64,000 nucleotides of DNA from Chloroflexota bacterium (GTDB lineage: Bacteria; Chloroflexota; Anaerolineae; Aggregatilineales; Phototrophicaceae), in assembly GCA_011525385.1 (NCBI GenBank), contig WTGF01000086.1:62001-126000 (forward strand), read 5' to 3'. The translations under genes and the position numbers were made by a program. Shown one piece after another: positions 1 to 8,507 of the stretch. The notes beneath the pieces are model-generated. The model did not search any database. It had not been told where the DNA came from and saw only the letters and a program-made list of their open reading frames with translations. Each line of letters starts with the position of its first letter. The first letter of the stretch is position 1.

Positions 1-398
1 TTGATGACCGGAATGATCTCCAGGTCTTGTTCCAATGCCAAATAGACATTAGAGAGCGTTTGCGCTTCGATCCCCTGGCTGGCATCGACGACAAGAATCG
101 CACCCTCGCAGGCTTGCAATGCTCTGCTCACTTCGTATGTGAAATCGACATGCCCCGGGGTGTCTATCAGGTTGATCGTATACTGCTTGCCGTCGTCGGC
201 GGCGTAGAGCATTCTCACTGCAGAGGCCTTGATCGTGACGCCACGTTCGCGTTCCAGCGCCATGCTGTCCAGCAATTGTTCTTGCATCTCGCGCGCGGCA
301 ACTGTATTGGTCAGTTCCAGCAAACGATCCGCCAAGGTGCTCTTGCCGTGATCAACATGGGCTATGATACAGAAGTTGCGGATTTGATCGATTTCCAT
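1..398 (-). CDS. lepA: Elongation factor 4 (LepA), N-terminal part, cut by window edge
   Basis: The 132 visible residues are the GTPase domain start of LepA/EF-4, a ribosome-associated translational GTPase acting on stalled or mistranslocated ribosomes. Visible are the P-loop AHVDHGKST (about residues 13-21), the switch region RGVTIKA, and the G3 motif DTPGHVDF, followed by the LepA-like stretch [24 protein letters not shown] followed by hydrophobic residues separates LepA from TypA and EF-G. The ATG at 398 is the only sensible start. The gene runs off the left edge, so the C-terminal domains cannot be checked. It lies 66 bases downstream of tlyA on the same strand and is probably the last gene of that run. 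Confidence 0.95.
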   Translation of the reverse strand, partial: MEIDQIRNFCIIAHVDHGKSTLADRLLELTNTVAAREMQEQLLDSMALERERGVTIKASAVRMLYAADDGKQYTINLIDTPGHVDFTYEVSRALQACEGAILVVDASQGIEAQTLSNVYLALEQDLEIIPVI

Positions 399-464
399 GT
401 TTGTCTTTGTTCCAGCCTCTTTGCGGTCATTATCATCGATTATCAATCAATGGAGTAGGGCTAG

Positions 465-1256
465 CTACGACGTGGAATCAACCAGGCGCCGGATGATAGC
501 GAGAACCTCGCTGCCTGAACAGCTTGCCCCACTGTTGCGAAGCCACATCAAGAATTCTACGTTGCCCTTCTTGCCGGTAATGGGCGAGCGCATCAGATCT
601 AGGACCGAGAAGCCGTGCGACGTGGCGTATAGCGCGATCTCTCGCAAGACGCGCCTGTGCACGGCTGGATCTTTGATGATGCCGCCTTTGCCGACATCCG
701 ATTTGCCGGCTTCGAACTGTGGTTTGACCAGGACAACAAGATCGGCCTGGGGCAACAGCCATCCCTTGGCCGGAGGCAAGATATGCCGCAGGGAGATGAA
801 TGAAACGTCGACGACGAGCAATCCGACGAGTTCGCCAAGCGAATCCAGATTACGGGCATTCGTCCGTTCCAGCAGGCGTACGCGCTCGTCTTGTCGTAAT
901 CTGTAGTCGAGTATGCCGCTGCCAACATCTATAGCGTGAACTCGGGCTGCACCCGCCTGCAGCAGGCAATCCGTAAAGCCACCCGTGCTGGCGCCGACAT
1001 CAGCGCAAGCTTTCCCCCTGGCATCGATTTTGAATTCGCGCAGAGCCGCTTCCAGCTTGAGCCCGGCGCGACTGACATAGCGCTGTTTCTCCTTGAGCCG
1101 AATGCATACATCCCTGGTAACCAAAGTGCCGGGTTTGTCTATGAGTTTGCCATCAACACTTACCTCGGCGGCCATAATCATGGCGGCAGCCTTATTGCGA
1201 CTATCGGCAAATTCCCGTTCGACGAGCAGCACGTCCAGTCTTCGCTTGTTAGTCAT
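465..1256 (-). CDS. tlyA: TlyA family rRNA methyltransferase / hemolysin-like protein
   Basis: 263 residues, the usual TlyA length. An N-terminal S4 RNA-binding domain (RRLDVLLVEREFADSRNKA, first 60 residues) is followed by a FtsJ/RrmJ-like SAM-dependent methyltransferase domain with YVSRAGLKLEAAL and the SAM-binding motif DVGASTGGFTDCLL (about residues 85-98), and later VLVKPQFEAGK. In characterised members TlyA 2'-O-methylates 16S and 23S rRNA; the older name hemolysin reflects a secondary effect. The start ATG overlaps the end of the upstream protease gene by 8 bases, so translation is probably coupled. Family assignment is firm; the exact target nucleotides are inferred. Confidence 0.95.
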   Translation of the reverse strand: MTNKRRLDVLLVEREFADSRNKAAAMIMAAEVSVDGKLIDKPGTLVTRDVCIRLKEKQRYVSRAGLKLEAALREFKIDARGKACADVGASTGGFTDCLLQAGAARVHAIDVGSGILDYRLRQDERVRLLERTNARNLDSLGELVGLLVVDVSFISLRHILPPAKGWLLPQADLVVLVKPQFEAGKSDVGKGGIIKDPAVHRRVLREIALYATSHGFSVLDLMRSPITGKKGNVEFLMWLRNSGASCSGSEVLAIIRRLVDSTS

Positions 1257-3477
1257 TTAAGTAACCGCGAACCAATTCCATCGTGATATCGACAGCGCGC
1301 TGATCGGGCTCGAATTGAAAGCTATCCGCGGCGAGTGGCAGGTAGCCGTCCGCGGCAACAATGACGCTATACGGCGTATTTGCCGCCAGTGGCCTGGCAA
1401 ATTGAAAATCGCCGTTACGGTCAGTCATTGAAGTGGCGAAGACTTGCTCTTCTTTCCATTCAAACTCGCTTGCCGAATAATCTTCACTTATCAGGACGAT
1501 TGTCACGTTTGCTATTCCGGTCAACGTTGCGGCATCCAGCACAGTCCCGCGCAGCAAGGTCCCTTCGTATTCGGCCAGGCGATCAATCGGCAATTGCCCG
1601 ATGCCTACGGTTCCTTCAATTGCCAAAATCTGTAGATTATTCACGAGCAATTGCAATTGATATTTGCCGTCTGGAGGCGAGTCAACTGATAGCATAAAGT
1701 CGGATCCGCTTTCTACTGTTACCCAGGGATATGTCGATTCGAAAAACGGCAAATCGTCAACCAACCAGCGGGCCGTCCAGTCCGTGCCGGCCGCGATCTC
1801 CTGCCAATCGAACAGGGCAAAAATAGACGGTACAGCTTCTGTAAACGCTGACGATGCAATCGAGTCTCTGGCGTCAAAGACGCTTGACGCAGAAACATAG
1901 CGCCCGTTAGAGAATACAGCGGGAAGCGGGCCGCCTGTACTCCCAGCGACGACGAAATCCGAGGTAGCGGATAGAACGCGATCGAGGTAAAGCTCCAGAC
2001 GATACTTTCCCGGTATCAATCCGCCCAGGGGGCGGAGTTGAACAACGTCCGACCCATTCGCGCCTCGGGACCAGATATCATTACTGCGCCCAACCTCTGC
2101 GCCGCCGTAGTACCAGATCGTGCTCCAGGATGCGCCATCTCTTAAATTCGCATAAAGAAACCGCGCGTAGGCAATTGTACCGATTGGCAAGATATAACCG
2201 TTGCCTATGAGGTTGCCTTGATTGTCCAGCAGGCCAAAGACGATATTGCTGAAACGGGGCGAATTGTCCGCTCCGCCACCGACGACGATTCGCTGGCTGG
2301 CCGCGGCAAGACCGTTGAGCAGCAACGTAAACTGATAGGCGCCATTTGGCCAGGGCTGATCTCGACTTCCGATATACCACAGTCCATTCTGTCCGCCACT
2401 CCAGTGTACAGGTGGCAAGCTGAAAGTGGCGTCCGGTATGCCGTCCCGTGTGACTCTTAGCTCATATACGGTTTCGGGAGTCATGTTGCGATAGTCAAAA
2501 AAAAGATAGAGGCTGTTGGTGTTGGCGGGCATCGCGCCAACAACTGTCGAAGGCAAACCATCTACCACCGAAGGGGAAAAAATAAGTCGGGAAACGGTGG
2601 GAGGTTCAGATGACAACAGCATCCTCGCAGGCACTGTATGGATTTGGACGCGCAGATCAAGAGCGGCGCCCCTGATCAGGCTTTGCGCCAGACGAATCGG
2701 CCTTATGGTACTGATGAAGTCGCCAGTGGGGACACAGTGATCACTGCTGTTGATAAGTCCATCGCCGGTCGTATCTTCAATGAAACGACAGCTATCTTCC
2801 GTGACAGGGCGACCATACTTTGCGCTGGTAGGGATACCGATCAATTGTCCCAGACTGTCGTATGCGCCTCCGCCGGACATTGTCCCCGGTAGCTCAGCCC
2901 TGGTCTTAAGCCATGCCCTGGTACCGCCGCGCGGTTCCGAGATGAAAGCTGTGATTGTCCCTCGCGCGATGGTCACGGCTTGATTGCCTATGTCCCGATA
3001 TCCGGACACGAGTATGTTGTCATCAATGTCAAGATCCGCCGACGCGCCGATCCCGACGAAAGGCAAGACTGGAAGCGCGCCGGCCGCAATTGTACGACCA
3101 TCCAATTCGCGTGTAATGCGCAAAACCGCGATATCCAGACCTTGGTCGGCGTTGGCGATCTCGGCACGATATTTTGGCACTGGAGGTTCGTTGAGGTCGA
3201 CATTCATGGAAACGATAAGCGTTTCGCCGTCGCAGGTTTGGCTTGGCACTACGCTATGCGCGTTGGTAACAATCAAGCCGTCCGCGCTGACGATTGTGCC
3301 GGTACTGACACATTTTACGACCAGATCGTTGGCCAGACTTTGCACTTGGTATATGAAGACTGTCGCCCGTTTGATGCCATCCAGATCCGTTTGGGCGAGG
3401 GCAAACGAAGGCGCAAACAGCGAGAGCAAAAGCCCGCCAATAACATATATCGAGAGCTTATTCACCGTTACAATCAA
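1249..3477 (-). CDS. Secreted trypsin-like serine protease with Ig-like and carboxypeptidase-regulatory domains
   Basis: 742 residues. A signal peptide (hydrophobic core about residues 9-28, ending FALAQ) precedes a trypsin/HtrA-like protease domain. The catalytic triad is readable: His74 in TNAH, Asp115 in GLDIAVL and Ser201 in GTMSGGGAYD. Two or three beta-rich modules follow (about 280-640) with repeating GKYRLELYLD / GKYQLQLLVNN ends, then a carboxypeptidase regulatory-like domain (about 650-735, GTVLDAATLTGIANVTI). No PDZ domain is seen, so this is not a standard DegP/HtrA. A surface or periplasmic quality-control role is inferred. The start is uncertain: TTG at 3477 overlaps the upstream stop, and a GTG at 3465 would give a cleaner signal peptide. 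Confidence 0.85.
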   Translation of the reverse strand: MIVTVNKLSIYVIGGLLLSLFAPSFALAQTDLDGIKRATVFIYQVQSLANDLVVKCVSTGTIVSADGLIVTNAHSVVPSQTCDGETLIVSMNVDLNEPPVPKYRAEIANADQGLDIAVLRITRELDGRTIAAGALPVLPFVGIGASADLDIDDNILVSGYRDIGNQAVTIARGTITAFISEPRGGTRAWLKTRAELPGTMSGGGAYDSLGQLIGIPTSAKYGRPVTEDSCRFIEDTTGDGLINSSDHCVPTGDFISTIRPIRLAQSLIRGAALDLRVQIHTVPARMLLSSEPPTVSRLIFSPSVVDGLPSTVVGAMPANTNSLYLFFDYRNMTPETVYELRVTRDGIPDATFSLPPVHWSGGQNGLWYIGSRDQPWPNGAYQFTLLLNGLAAASQRIVVGGGADNSPRFSNIVFGLLDNQGNLIGNGYILPIGTIAYARFLYANLRDGASWSTIWYYGGAEVGRSNDIWSRGANGSDVVQLRPLGGLIPGKYRLELYLDRVLSATSDFVVAGSTGGPLPAVFSNGRYVSASSVFDARDSIASSAFTEAVPSIFALFDWQEIAAGTDWTARWLVDDLPFFESTYPWVTVESGSDFMLSVDSPPDGKYQLQLLVNNLQILAIEGTVGIGQLPIDRLAEYEGTLLRGTVLDAATLTGIANVTIVLISEDYSASEFEWKEEQVFATSMTDRNGDFQFARPLAANTPYSVIVAADGYLPLAADSFQFEPDQRAVDITMELVRGYLND

Positions 3478-4073
3478 AACTCCAGGCTTTGGATGAATCG
3501 ATCCAAAGTTGCCCGTTCACGCTGAAAGATGCTGGCGTCGGCACGAAAGGAAACGATGACTGCTTGGCCACGGCTGATCGTGAGCACGTCCAGGCCCGCG
3601 ACAATTGCCGACACGCCTTCCAGGAATGGGCTCGCATCCCTGGAGACATAGGAATAGGACATCGTCACTGCTGCAGTGTCGTCAGGCAGGACATAGATAT
3701 CATAACCGAGTACCGTGTAGTCAATGAGCGTCTGGGAACGCCGAAGCGTCAAGCGGTCCAACAGATTGCGCTCGGTTGTGTCGGGTCCAACGGGCAATGT
3801 GCGTACCTCTATTAGCGTGTTGAACCCCAGTTGCGCTGTGTTCTCTACGCGAAAGACATAGTCCTCGGCCTCACTCAACAGCCAGCGATGTGGATAGCGC
3901 GCTGTGATGCCGGCTTCGACATTGCTGTATATCAGGGAGCGGTTGAGGCTGCTGTCGCGCAGGTTGGCGCCAGCGACCAGGCCGAGCCCGATCAATACAA
4001 AGCTGAAGACCATCGACCAGCGCTGCCGAGGCGTCAACAAGACAGCCTCGGCACGACTCGTATCAAATTCCAT
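3474..4073 (-). CDS. Membrane-anchored protein of unknown function
   Basis: 199 residues from the ATG at 4073 (a GTG lies one codon upstream). There is one transmembrane segment (about residues 20-40, MVFSFVLIGLGLVAGANL) near the N-terminus, followed by about 150 soluble residues that contain ARYPHRWLLS, reminiscent of exported domains in which a fold begins with a Tyr-Pro-x-x-W phrase. I do not recognise a family beyond that. It overlaps its upstream neighbour by 11 bases and its stop overlaps the TTG start of the protease gene by 4 bases, so the three form a tight operon. A role linked to the protease or the PrsW-like protein is plausible but unproven. Confidence 0.8.
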   Translation of the reverse strand: MEFDTSRAEAVLLTPRQRWSMVFSFVLIGLGLVAGANLRDSSLNRSLIYSNVEAGITARYPHRWLLSEAEDYVFRVENTAQLGFNTLIEVRTLPVGPDTTERNLLDRLTLRRSQTLIDYTVLGYDIYVLPDDTAAVTMSYSYVSRDASPFLEGVSAIVAGLDVLTISRGQAVIVSFRADASIFQRERATLDRFIQSLEF

Positions 4074-4974
4074 CACTGTCTCTGCTGCTTACAAAGGCTT
4101 CGCGTTCTCGTCTCTCGGATGCATTGTACAAGAAAAACGTCAGCGCTCCTGCAAAACAGATTGCGGCAATTAGAAATAGTATGCCGAACAAGGGCCGATC
4201 TACGTTTCCAGCCGTGCCTAATGGTCCGCTCATTATCCCGGTAAAGACCGGCGCGATGAGCCCGGTGGTTGCGGCCGCCGCGATTACATTTGTTGGCAGC
4301 ACAAGCGGAATGGCATTTCCGAAATAGGATTCTGCGATACCCAAGGCGATGAACATGGCCGATGCAAACTGAATCGCAAGATTGGCAAGCACATAGTTGG
4401 CCGCAATTGCTAGGGACGGCTGGAGTTGCAAGACTATTGCGATATTGAGATAAAAGCTGTAGCCGACTGCGCTCGCCAAGCAATATGCCACCGCATCGCT
4501 TCGCATTCGCAGTTCATTGGGATAAATGGTGAACCTAAGAACCAGGAGCTTGAGGCCGGCATCGACAAGTCCAGCCGTCAGGGCGAAGCCGAGAATGCGG
4601 CGGAAGACCGTCTCCAAAGGCAACCACTCTTCCAAACGAAAAAAGTCCTGTACAAGTGGCAGACCGATAGCCGCGGCCGACAAAGCGGAGAGGACGGCGA
4701 CGCCAATCAAGCGGCGCCTGGGCCGAGTACTGCGGGCTTCGGGCGCTACCGCGACTGCCAGCCAAACCCCGGGCACAAATAGAAGCAATACAGCCGTGAG
4801 AACACGGCTGACGTCGCCCTCCGGTTTTAGCGACAACGCTTCTGACAGGACAAGGAACAGGAGACAAAGCGCGATTGTCATGGCAAGCTGAATCACCATG
4901 TTTCGCCAGACAGGCACTGTCTCATGGCGCTGGCCATCGCCGGAAGCAACCAGTTCTTGAAAGGCCTCGGTCAT
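4063..4974 (-). CDS. Polytopic membrane protein, PrsW-like without catalytic residues
   Basis: 303 residues from ATG 4974; a TTG at 5010 is an alternative start. About eight transmembrane segments are visible. The middle part resembles PrsW/glutamic-type membrane proteases in spacing: GLVDAGLKLLVL would match the EE..K helix and SDAVAYCLASAVGYSFYLNI would match the DGIVYG...GFA..EN helix. The Glu-Glu pair is replaced by Asp-Ala and the Glu of the EN motif by Leu, and no matching His follows. If related, it is probably a non-proteolytic relative. First gene of a run leading into the secreted protease and tlyA. Membrane protein certain; family link tentative. Confidence 0.8.
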   Translation of the reverse strand: MTEAFQELVASGDGQRHETVPVWRNMVIQLAMTIALCLLFLVLSEALSLKPEGDVSRVLTAVLLLFVPGVWLAVAVAPEARSTRPRRRLIGVAVLSALSAAAIGLPLVQDFFRLEEWLPLETVFRRILGFALTAGLVDAGLKLLVLRFTIYPNELRMRSDAVAYCLASAVGYSFYLNIAIVLQLQPSLAIAANYVLANLAIQFASAMFIALGIAESYFGNAIPLVLPTNVIAAAATTGLIAPVFTGIMSGPLGTAGNVDRPLFGILFLIAAICFAGALTFFLYNASERREREAFVSSRDSDGI

Positions 4975-5148
4975 AGATTCACGAAAATGGCGTGGAACGC
5001 CGATGTTCAATCATACTTAAAAACTACGCAACTTTGCCGCTCTTGTAAAGTGGAAAGGCGCGTCGCCGTTTGTCTACGCAAGTGTCGAGATATGGGACGT
5101 CTTTCCAAGGCATGTGGTATGCTCGTTCCAAGCAAAGGCAAAGGCAAT

Positions 5149-6753
5149 ATGCATCGATTATGTACTGTCGCGTTGGCAGTCTGCATCGCGCTCAACCTCG
5201 CCGGCTGCGGGGGCAACAGAAGCCGCGTACCGTGTGAGCAGGATAGCCGCTGCGCCCGTTATGCCTTGACCGCGGATTTCCCGATCCTGGATCCTCATAT
5301 AGCCGAGCTTCCCGAAGCCGGCATGATCTTCCGTCAGATTTATGACACGCTCGTATACCGCGATACCCGTACTAAAGAGTTTCTGCCCGGTTTGGCTCAA
5401 TCTTGGGAAACATCGCCGGATGGACTGGTCTATACGTTTCATTTGCGCGGCGATGTTCGCTTTCATGACGGTACAGCCTTCTCAGCGGCGTCCGTGGCGG
5501 CCAATTTGGATCGGATTGTGGATCCTGCCACTGTGTCCCGCCGCGCCCGGAGCCTTCTTGGTCCCTTTAGCCACTATGAAATCCTTGACACGGGCACGAT
5601 TCGTTTATACCTACATTCGCCGTTTGCGCCCTTGCTTGACAGCCTGGCTCAGCCTTTTCTGGGAATCGCAAGCGAACATGCGCTTGCTTCGTATGATAGC
5701 TTGCGCTATCAGTTTCATCAGTCCGGTAGCGGGCCATTCGTCCTGGAAAAGTACTTGCCCGGGGACCGCATCGTGTTGCGGCGCTTCGACCTCTACGCAA
5801 CTAACGCGGGAATCTATTCGTCTTTAAGTGGCGGAGAGGTGGAACGAGTTGAATTTTATATAGTGGAAGGACAAAACGCGTCTTCGCAACAAGTTTTGAG
5901 CGAGGCTTTTGACATCCTCGACGAAGTCCCGCCAAAGACTGCCACAAACCTCGCTGGAAACAGCCGAATCCAGGTATTGCCAATTGAGATCCCCGGGCAG
6001 GCGGTTCAGCTTCTGTTCAATACCAGGCGCGAGCACATCAATGAGGTTGATGTCAGGAGGGCATTGCTTGTCGCTACCAATCGCGTAGCGATCGCGAACA
6101 ACATATATGCCAATTACTCGCCTGTGGCATGGGCGCCCCTATCAATAGCAACAGGGTATTCTCACACCGGGTTTGTCAACGAACTGGCGTATGATCTGGG
6201 AGTTGCTCAAGAGATACTTAAGCAGAGCGGATATCAAGACTTGGATGAGGACGGAATCCTGGAGCGTGACGGCGTGCCGCTAAGACTTTCAATTGTTATT
6301 CCGCCCTGGGGGCAGTTGCCCGAAGTTGCCGAATTCATTCGGGAACAGTGGCGGCAGATCGGCGTGCAACTTGAGATCGATTCTGTACCTGGTTTTGGAC
6401 GGCTCGCCGAAAAAATCCGGACGGGTGAAAACGACTTGGTCGCGGTTGAGAATTACGGGCTTGATCCCGCGATTCTGGGTAATATTTTCTCCAACCAAGA
6501 GATATATGCACGTTTCAGAATGGAAGACGAAGCGCTTAACGATCTGTTGCTGAATGCATTGGAAACACAGGATCTGTCTTCGCGGCGCAGCCAATACTAT
6601 GAAATTCAAGCATATCTGATGACAAACGCGCTAATTTTGCCAATCCGCGAGAATGTACGGCTGCGTCTCGCGAGATCAAACGTGCGCGATCTGCGTTTCG
6701 ACGCTTACGGTTTCTATCCATTGTTATTCAACATGCGACTGGGCGGCAATTGA
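5149..6753 (+). CDS. ABC transporter substrate-binding lipoprotein, family 5 (peptide/nickel type)
   Basis: 534 residues from ATG 5149, chosen because it begins a clean lipoprotein signal (MHRLCTVALAVCIALNLAGC; lipobox LAGC) behind an AAAGGC ribosome site; an in-frame ATG at 5092 would put 19 polar residues in front. The mature part is a family 5 extracellular solute-binding protein: FPILDPHIAELPEAGMIFRQ, LAQSWETSPDGLVYTFHLRG and VRFHDGTAFSAASV are hallmark segments. Such proteins capture oligopeptides, nickel or glycans for an ABC importer. No permease or ATPase gene is next to it. It converges on the isopentenyl phosphate kinase gene with one base between the two stops. Confidence 0.93.
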   Translation: MHRLCTVALAVCIALNLAGCGGNRSRVPCEQDSRCARYALTADFPILDPHIAELPEAGMIFRQIYDTLVYRDTRTKEFLPGLAQSWETSPDGLVYTFHLRGDVRFHDGTAFSAASVAANLDRIVDPATVSRRARSLLGPFSHYEILDTGTIRLYLHSPFAPLLDSLAQPFLGIASEHALASYDSLRYQFHQSGSGPFVLEKYLPGDRIVLRRFDLYATNAGIYSSLSGGEVERVEFYIVEGQNASSQQVLSEAFDILDEVPPKTATNLAGNSRIQVLPIEIPGQAVQLLFNTRREHINEVDVRRALLVATNRVAIANNIYANYSPVAWAPLSIATGYSHTGFVNELAYDLGVAQEILKQSGYQDLDEDGILERDGVPLRLSIVIPPWGQLPEVAEFIREQWRQIGVQLEIDSVPGFGRLAEKIRTGENDLVAVENYGLDPAILGNIFSNQEIYARFRMEDEALNDLLLNALETQDLSSRRSQYYEIQAYLMTNALILPIRENVRLRLARSNVRDLRFDAYGFYPLLFNMRLGGN

Positions 6754-6754
6754 T

Positions 6755-7546
6755 TTACGGCCGCAGGGTGATTCTAGTGCCTGTTCGCCGATCTTGACTC
6801 ATCAGATCAGTCAACACATTTGGTCGGCGGCCGTTAGCAATGATGACCTCCAGGTTCGGAACCTCAACAACCAAGTCCACCATCTCTTGTACCTTCTGCA
6901 ACATGCCACCTGTAACGTCAACACCGGAGGAGCGTCCCATGACAGATCTGAGCGAATCGAAACTCGAGGGTGTGACCGACGGGATCACGCGTCCGTCAGC
7001 ATCCAAAACGCCATCAACTTCGCCTAGCAGAATTATCCGCTTCACCGGCAACGATTTAGCCAGACGCGAAAATATCCGCTCCGTTGAAATGATGGCGCCG
7101 CCAAGTTGACTATCAAGCGCAACATCGCCGTGCACCAGTGGAACAATGCCGGATTCCAAAGCTTGAGCGATCAAGCTCGTTTGCATTGCGACGATTTGCC
7201 CGTCAGCCGATTTGATGAAAGACGATGGCTGAAAGCGCATCGCCGGCAAGCCTTGCTCCAACAGTTCGAGCAAAACAAGGTGGCTTAGCGCCAGAGCAGC
7301 CTCGGCAACTTTGGTGAAGCCGAGCCACTGTTCCGCCGAGTTTACGCCGGTTGCTGTTTGATGGATTTTCGCCGCATAATGACCAAAAGAACCGCTGCCA
7401 TGTCCAATGATCAGTCGCAAGCCGGGCTCAGCTTTCCATACTGCGTTTATCTGGCTCGCGATTATTCTTGTGGCGTCTTGGCGAAATGCCCGCGCTTTGT
7501 GCTTGTCCGTGATGAGCGAGCCACCCAGCTTAATAAGAGTAGTCAT
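6755..7546 (-). CDS. Isopentenyl phosphate kinase
   Basis: 263 residues of the amino-acid-kinase fold. The enzyme phosphorylates isopentenyl phosphate to isopentenyl diphosphate with ATP, the last step of the alternative mevalonate pathway. The N-terminal IKLGGSLITDK is the ATP-binding motif and GHGSGSFGH (48-56) holds the IPK-type catalytic His, here His56, which separates it from acetylglutamate and uridylate kinases. HGDVALD and LLGEVDGVLD follow, with VDVTGGML near the C-terminus. It sits 13 bases after mevalonate kinase on the same strand. IPK is typical of archaea, plants and some Chloroflexota such as Roseiflexus, so the location supports the family call. Confidence 0.92.
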   Translation of the reverse strand: MTTLIKLGGSLITDKHKARAFRQDATRIIASQINAVWKAEPGLRLIIGHGSGSFGHYAAKIHQTATGVNSAEQWLGFTKVAEAALALSHLVLLELLEQGLPAMRFQPSSFIKSADGQIVAMQTSLIAQALESGIVPLVHGDVALDSQLGGAIISTERIFSRLAKSLPVKRIILLGEVDGVLDADGRVIPSVTPSSFDSLRSVMGRSSGVDVTGGMLQKVQEMVDLVVEVPNLEVIIANGRRPNVLTDLMSQDRRTGTRITLRP

Positions 7547-7559
7547 GGGAAAACCAGTC

Positions 7560-8507
7560 TTAGTTCAATACAAAATCGACGACAGTCACGGCGCCCGCCA
7601 GGCTTAAGGCTCGCCTGACTGCCTGGACGGTTGATCCGTCTGCCAAGGCGATCATATTGCCTCCCATTCCGCCGCCGGAGAGTTTGGCTCCCATAGCTCC
7701 TGCGGCAATGCTGGCGTCAACAAGCCCATCCAATTCTGGGGATGATACGCCAAGACGACGAAGCAAACGATGGTTCTCGCTCATTAAGGCGCCCAATCGC
7801 TCCTGTTTGCCGCTTTCAAGCGCGTGTCGAGCGCTGCTTACAACTTGGCCGATTCTCAGGAATAGCTCCTCAGTCTCTGATTGTCGTTCGTCGTAGCGCT
7901 GGCGAACGCGGCCAACGGCCTCGCGTGTCATCGTGGCGCGTCCCGTATCAGCAATCATAATGTGGCAGGGACGCTCGACAGTCAGCAGTTCAAGGTCTTT
8001 ACCTCGTTCAAAGTAGACCGGGCGCTCGTATACCACGACAGTATTGTCTATTCCACTCGGTGTACCGTGATGAATCTTTTCCATTTCGAATACGAGTTGA
8101 TTCAGGTCTTCATTCGGGACCCGCCGACCAAACAGCGCCGCCAAAGCGCGTATCGCAGCGGCAGATACGGCTGCGCCACTTCCCAAACCGCCTGCGAAAG
8201 GAATATCCGATCTAATCACAAGGTCTCCGGTCGGTTCCCTAACACCGAAATAGCGAGAAGCAATCTGCAGCAATTGTTGCATCGGTCGCGCAGAATCATG
8301 GGCTAAAGGGGCGTCAATTGCGACGCTCTTTTCGAGCTCGATAGACCGGATGCTGAGCACCGAATCAGAGGGCTGGGCGCAAGCATAAGCGCGTAAAGAC
8401 TGTATCGGCGCAGCAATCGCCGGCATTCCATATACAACGGCATGTTCTCCCAAGAGAATGATCTTCGCCGGCGCGCTCGATTTGAATGGGAGTCTGTTAC
8501 AAGACAT
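7560..8507 (-). CDS. mvk: Mevalonate kinase
   Basis: 315 residues, GHMP kinase family. It phosphorylates mevalonate to 5-phosphomevalonate. The three GHMP motifs are clear: SSAPAKIILLGEHAVVYG (about 9-26), PFAGGLGSGAAVSAAA (about 107-122) and KLSGGGMGGNMIAL (about 272-285); HGTPSGIDNTV supplies the catalytic Asp region seen in mevalonate kinases. GEHAVVYG favours mevalonate kinase over phosphomevalonate or galactokinase. The ATG overlaps the end of the prenyltransferase gene by 11 bases, and the kinase is followed by isopentenyl phosphate kinase, giving a three-gene operon. Confidence 0.93.
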   Translation of the reverse strand: MSCNRLPFKSSAPAKIILLGEHAVVYGMPAIAAPIQSLRAYACAQPSDSVLSIRSIELEKSVAIDAPLAHDSARPMQQLLQIASRYFGVREPTGDLVIRSDIPFAGGLGSGAAVSAAAIRALAALFGRRVPNEDLNQLVFEMEKIHHGTPSGIDNTVVVYERPVYFERGKDLELLTVERPCHIMIADTGRATMTREAVGRVRQRYDERQSETEELFLRIGQVVSSARHALESGKQERLGALMSENHRLLRRLGVSSPELDGLVDASIAAGAMGAKLSGGGMGGNMIALADGSTVQAVRRALSLAGAVTVVDFVLN

